Of a stretch of DNA of 7,870 nucleotides, positions 5,622-7,870 are shown piece after piece. Under the pieces are notes generated by a model that did no database searches, was not told the origin of the DNA, and was given only the letters and a program-made list of their open reading frames with translations. Within the stretch, counting starts at the first letter, position 1. Each line of letters opens with the position of its first letter. The translations under genes and the position numbers were made by a program. The DNA lies in contig DAXY01000099.1 of assembly GCA_002506645.1 (NCBI GenBank), forward strand, positions 1-7,870, in the 5' to 3' direction. Source of the DNA: Vulcanisaeta distributa (GTDB lineage: Archaea > Thermoproteota > Thermoprotei > Thermoproteales > Thermocladiaceae).

Positions 5622-7438
5622 TCGCCATCACCGCCGCAGAGCACTTCATACGATACGAGCCTACCCTGGTAATTGCCCGGCCCCTGATCACCATAAGACA
5701 CGTGCATACCGCGATTATTGTTACCGCCCAACCTACGCCTCCTTACCGCGGCGATTATGCCTATCACGATCACGATAATTATTAGTACTAGGACTATCCA
5801 CAGGAGCACGTTTGGCGCCGGCTTCACGTCTACGTAAGTGGTCACGGACTCGGTCAATGGGTACATGGAACCCGTCTGGTTCCACACGAACATGAGCACC
5901 AATGGGTAACTCCCCGGCCTGGCATTCGAATCAACATCGACTAGGAATGTGACGTTTATTTCCTGGCCCGGCCTTAAGTCGCCAATAAATGCTTGGGAAG
6001 CCGTTAATGCCGAGAGTGGGTTGCTCGATGATACGTGAGGCTGTATTACCTGCCCCGTGGATATGGTCACCACTATGTTCTTGGCCTCGACAGGCCCCTC
6101 ATTCATTATAGTTATGGTTATCGGCACCTTGGACTCGCCCGGTGACAGCGTTGGTGAGGTTATTGTGCTAAGCAGTGCGCCTAGGTTCGATAGGCTTGGG
6201 CTTGGTGGTTGTGGGTAACTAACGCCAACAACCACCAGGTTAGCCCTGGGCCTAACATTCAATTGGTAATACCTGGTGGTTGACCCGCCGTCGTAGGCCA
6301 CGGTAATGACCATCGTGTAATTACCTGGGCTACTCGGTAGGCTTATGGGTATTGTCAATTGGATCGGCTTTCCCGGCGGTATTGCACCGAGTACTAGCGG
6401 CATGCTCACCAGCGGCGATGCACCCGTGCAATTTATGTAGAGTTCAGCATCGTAGGCAATGCCCGACCCTATATTAACAATACTCAGCACCAACTGGGCC
6501 ATCGGGTAGCCCTGGAAGACCTCCGGCGGGTTTGTGGCCACTGACTGAATATAAACAATGGGTTCCTGGGGCACTATAAGCGTTGCGTTGATTACGCTAT
6601 CCACGCCCGTGAAGTAATCAATCCCTAACTCAAGCGTGTAGTTGCCCTGCGGTATATAGCTTGGCACGTAGGCGTAAAACGTGAGCGGCACGGGCTGGCC
6701 CGGCGGTAGGGCCGGCAGGTGCTGTGTCGTATTAACTATGCTAAGCTGCGGCGGTTCTGACAGTAGCGTAACCGTCACGTTATACGCTGGGGTATTTCCA
6801 TAGTTTGTCAGGTATATTGTTATTGGCACGTACGACCCAGGCAGCGCCTGGACCACATTATCCGGCGTACCTATCATTGCGGTTGCCTCAAAACCCACGT
6901 AACCAAGTATGGGCACGGAAACGTTGGTGCTCACGCTCTCCGATGACTTGGACGTGGATATTGAGGGTATTGAACCCATCACCGTCGGTATCTGTATCGT
7001 CACAGGCACGGTCTTAACGCCGGTTATGACCGGCGTACCGTTGTAAAGCGTCGTAGTTACCAGGGTGGTTACGGGTATTGAAATTGTTTGATAAACAATT
7101 AGCGGCTTAACACTTGTCGTTACGTTAACCTCGGTATAATTGACAATTATCGGCACCTGGTAAATACCCATGGAAGCGCCTGGATCGACCTGGACGTAGA
7201 CAATGCACGAACTATTACCCTCGGGAGGTACCACGGGTATTTGGCAGTAGTTCGATGATGAGTTAACGTAGTAAATAGGCTTTATTAGCGACGAGTTTAT
7301 GGTTATCGTCACATTAAATAGGTAGGCCTGCATTGGGTTAAACACGGTGAATACTAGGTATGAATCCTCGCCAGGTGCCACGGGTTGGTTAAGTAACCAG
7401 TGGGCCAGGACTATTATAGATAGTGATATCGGATCCAT
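5597..7438 (-). CDS. Membrane-anchored COG1361/CARDB-like surface protein
   Basis: The protein (613 residues from ATG 7438) is probably cell-surface and anchored at its C-terminus. It has a short hydrophobic N-terminal segment (SLSIIVLAHWLL), then a large beta-rich ectodomain. At least four Ig-like repeats of the COG1361/CARDB kind are visible; each has a phrase such as LTNYGNTPAYNVTVT, IVNIGSGIAYDAELY or IMNEGPVEAKNIVVT, followed by a PPG or PGQ turn and a GNYT/GSYP strand. Sixteen N-x-S/T sequons can be counted, suggesting heavy N-glycosylation. One transmembrane span (about 543-565) precedes RRRR and a 44-residue cytoplasmic tail with two cysteines (CGGDGEC). It precedes and overlaps the MFS exporter gene. 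ATG 7465 would add nine residues, but a TTTTTAA box touches it, so transcription should begin near 7440; TTG 7441 or ATG 7438 is more likely. The ligand is unknown. Confidence 0.82.
   Translation of the reverse strand: MDPISLSIIVLAHWLLNQPVAPGEDSYLVFTVFNPMQAYLFNVTITINSSLIKPIYYVNSSSNYCQIPVVPPEGNSSCIVYVQVDPGASMGIYQVPIIVNYTEVNVTTSVKPLIVYQTISIPVTTLVTTTLYNGTPVITGVKTVPVTIQIPTVMGSIPSISTSKSSESVSTNVSVPILGYVGFEATAMIGTPDNVVQALPGSYVPITIYLTNYGNTPAYNVTVTLLSEPPQLSIVNTTQHLPALPPGQPVPLTFYAYVPSYIPQGNYTLELGIDYFTGVDSVINATLIVPQEPIVYIQSVATNPPEVFQGYPMAQLVLSIVNIGSGIAYDAELYINCTGASPLVSMPLVLGAIPPGKPIQLTIPISLPSSPGNYTMVITVAYDGGSTTRYYQLNVRPRANLVVVGVSYPQPPSPSLSNLGALLSTITSPTLSPGESKVPITITIMNEGPVEAKNIVVTISTGQVIQPHVSSSNPLSALTASQAFIGDLRPGQEINVTFLVDVDSNARPGSYPLVLMFVWNQTGSMYPLTESVTTYVDVKPAPNVLLWIVLVLIIIVIVIGIIAAVRRRRLGGNNNRGMHVSYGDQGPGNYQGRLVSYEVLCGGDGECVEVELV
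5622..5632 (-). promoter_or_regulatory. Ribosome binding site of MFS gene
   Basis: On the minus strand GGTGAT (5632-5627) followed by GGCGA precedes GTG 5621. It matches the archaeal anti-Shine-Dalgarno sequence and lies within the last codons of the surface protein gene. It fixes the GTG as the start and suggests reinitiation or coupling within one mRNA, in contrast with the leaderless genes around it. Confidence 0.6.
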
Positions 7439-7465
7439 CAAAAACACAGTGTGGGCTATTCCCAT

Positions 7466-7474
7466 TTAAAAACC
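7466..7474 (-). promoter_or_regulatory. TATA box of surface protein/MFS operon
   Basis: On the minus strand GGTTTTTAA ends directly before the first in-frame ATG at 7465. With the usual spacing in this window, transcription would start near 7442-7438. This argues that the first ATG is upstream of the mRNA and that ATG 7438 (or TTG 7441) is used. Confidence 0.55.
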
Positions 7475-7512
7475 ATTCTTAATTATCGAATAGATATCGC
7501 TGGGAGATACGT

Positions 7513-7529
7513 GCGAAAAAGTTAATAAA
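7513..7529 (+). promoter_or_regulatory. BRE/TATA promoter of tRNA-Leu
   Basis: GCGAAAAAG (BRE-like) followed by TTAATAAA (7522-7529) lies 31 nt before the first base of the tRNA. It is divergent from the surface protein promoter at 7466-7474. Confidence 0.65.
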
Positions 7530-7552
7530 CCAAGGACATGGGTATTGAACTT

Positions 7553-7640
7553 GCGGGGGTGCCCGAGCCAGGTCAAAGGGGACGGGTTTAGGTCCCGTTG
7601 GCGAAGGCCTGCGTGGGTTCAAATCCCACCCCCCGCACCA
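7553..7640 (+). tRNA. tRNA-Leu (anticodon UAG)
   Basis: All arms fold. The acceptor GCGGGGG (7553-7559) pairs with CCCCCGC (7630-7636). The D arm is CCC...GGG. Anticodon stem ACGGG (7582-7586) pairs with CCCGT (7594-7598) around loop TTTAGGT, whose anticodon TAG is at 7589-7591. A long variable arm has a GGC-GAAG-GCC hairpin, the type II hallmark of leucine tRNAs. The T arm is GTGGG-TTCAAAT-CCCAC. Discriminator A and an encoded CCA (7638-7640) follow. It reads CUN leucine codons. No intron is present, notable because many tRNA genes in Thermoproteales have introns. Confidence 0.97.
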
Positions 7641-7658
7641 AAATAGAACAAGCCGAGA

Positions 7659-7682
7659 AATGCATTGGCTATGGAATGCATT
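7659..7682. repeat. Inverted repeat 3' of tRNA-Leu
   Basis: AATGCATT (7659-7666) and AATGCATT (7675-7682) flank an 8-nt spacer. Each copy is itself palindromic, so the pair can form an 8-bp stem with an 8-nt loop or serve as two identical protein sites 16 bp apart. It begins 19 nt after the tRNA CCA. Confidence 0.5.
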
Positions 7683-7683
7683 A

Positions 7684-7699
7684 ACCACCATCTGGTGGT
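7684..7699. repeat. Short dyad ACCACCA-TC-TGGTGGT
   Basis: Perfect 7-bp arms with a 2-nt centre lie immediately after the AATGCATT pair and 28 nt before the TATA box of the last gene. As RNA it would make a 6-bp hairpin; as DNA it could be an operator. Confidence 0.45.
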
Positions 7700-7718
7700 G
7701 CTTCCATAACGTGGTTGT

Positions 7719-7734
7719 GAGTTAGGGTTTTTAA
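7719..7734 (+). promoter_or_regulatory. TATA promoter of right-edge small membrane protein
   Basis: GAGTTAGGG followed by TTTTTAA (7728-7734) has its first T 29 nt before ATG 7757. Apart from one extra G it equals positions 1-15, the Sec61 beta promoter. Confidence 0.6.
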
Positions 7735-7756
7735 CCATGCCTCTCGCTGAACGTGT

Positions 7757-7870
7757 ATGATCATTAGACATACGTATGAGGGTGATGACATTAATCCAAT
7801 GACCGTGGCAATAGTGGGTTTGGCCACATCAATAATCCTCCTACTATTCATAAGGTTGATTAGGCCCATA
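7757..7870 (+). CDS. Small single-span membrane protein, partial at window edge
   Basis: The open frame from ATG 7757 runs off the window after 38 residues. It begins MIIRHTYEGDDINPMTVAIV and continues with a hydrophobic span (about 16-33, TVAIVGLATSIILLLFIRL) and basic residues R34 and R37. I do not recognise the family. The layout of a short polar N-terminus followed by one membrane span resembles small tail-anchored or N-in proteins; the true length is unknown. Support for this strand comes from the TATA box 29 nt upstream, an in-frame TGA (7748-7750) just before the start, and codon use (AGG/AGA for Arg) like the neighbours. An open frame on the opposite strand here is considered a shadow. 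Confidence 0.6.
   Translation, partial: MIIRHTYEGDDINPMTVAIVGLATSIILLLFIRLIRPI

Noticed and set aside
7479..7691. Minus-strand open frame with the phrase GGWDLNPRRPSPTGP across the tRNA
   Set aside because: This is a well-known spurious ORF produced by reading antisense through a tRNA gene; the fully folded tRNA-Leu explains the sequence.
7681..7869. Minus-strand 62-residue open frame at the right edge
   Set aside because: It is a shadow of the plus-strand small membrane protein, which has a well-spaced TATA box and native codon use.
1..7870. CRISPR array, insertion sequence or transposase
   Set aside because: No regularly spaced repeats, terminal inverted repeats with a transposase, or Cas-like proteins were seen on either strand.

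Overview
The window looks like a stretch of a hyperthermophilic crenarchaeal chromosome, most likely a Thermoproteales member near Vulcanisaeta or Caldivirga. This placement is inferred from gene content and style, not from a database match. The supporting gene set is Sec61 beta, geranylgeranylglyceryl phosphate synthase (archaeal ether lipids), an archaeal Elf1-like elongation factor and a highly glycosylatable surface protein. Other supports are TATA boxes about 28-32 nt before the start codons (leaderless transcripts), almost exclusive AGG/AGA for arginine, and a C/D box sRNA.

Layout. At the left end a 57-residue Sec61 beta gene (39-212, +) runs tail to tail into GGGP synthase (189-968, -), with overlapping 3' ends. 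Upstream of GGGP synthase on the same strand is Elf1 (1004-1438, -), whose own strong TATA box follows. The gap at 1439-1748 holds a well-formed C/D box methylation guide sRNA on the minus strand (about 1519-1575). It also holds a possible frameshifted small gene on the plus strand (1632-1756). Next on the plus strand come a DUF92 membrane protein (1749-2660), a small winged-helix-like hypothetical (2766-3140) and a divergent thiamine-monophosphate kinase, ThiL (3193-4164). ThiL is convergent with a DHA2-type MFS exporter (4161-5621, -), the two stop codons overlapping. The exporter is cotranscribed with, and overlaps the end of, a roughly 613-residue membrane-anchored COG1361/CARDB-like surface protein (5597-7438, -). 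Divergent from that pair is an intronless tRNA-Leu(UAG) (7553-7640, +). At the right edge is the start of a small single-span membrane protein (7757 onward, +), whose promoter closely matches that of Sec61 beta.

How the pieces relate. The left part is housekeeping: protein translocation, the first committed step of archaeal lipid synthesis, and transcription elongation. DUF92 relatives include a plant phytyl-phosphate kinase, so a link to isoprenoid phosphates is possible but unproven. The most system-like unit is the surface-protein/MFS pair. The translationally coupled overlap suggests that a cell-surface adaptor-like protein works with an exporter. The most informative non-coding items are the sRNA and the uniform spacing between TATA box and start codon, which helps decide several starts.
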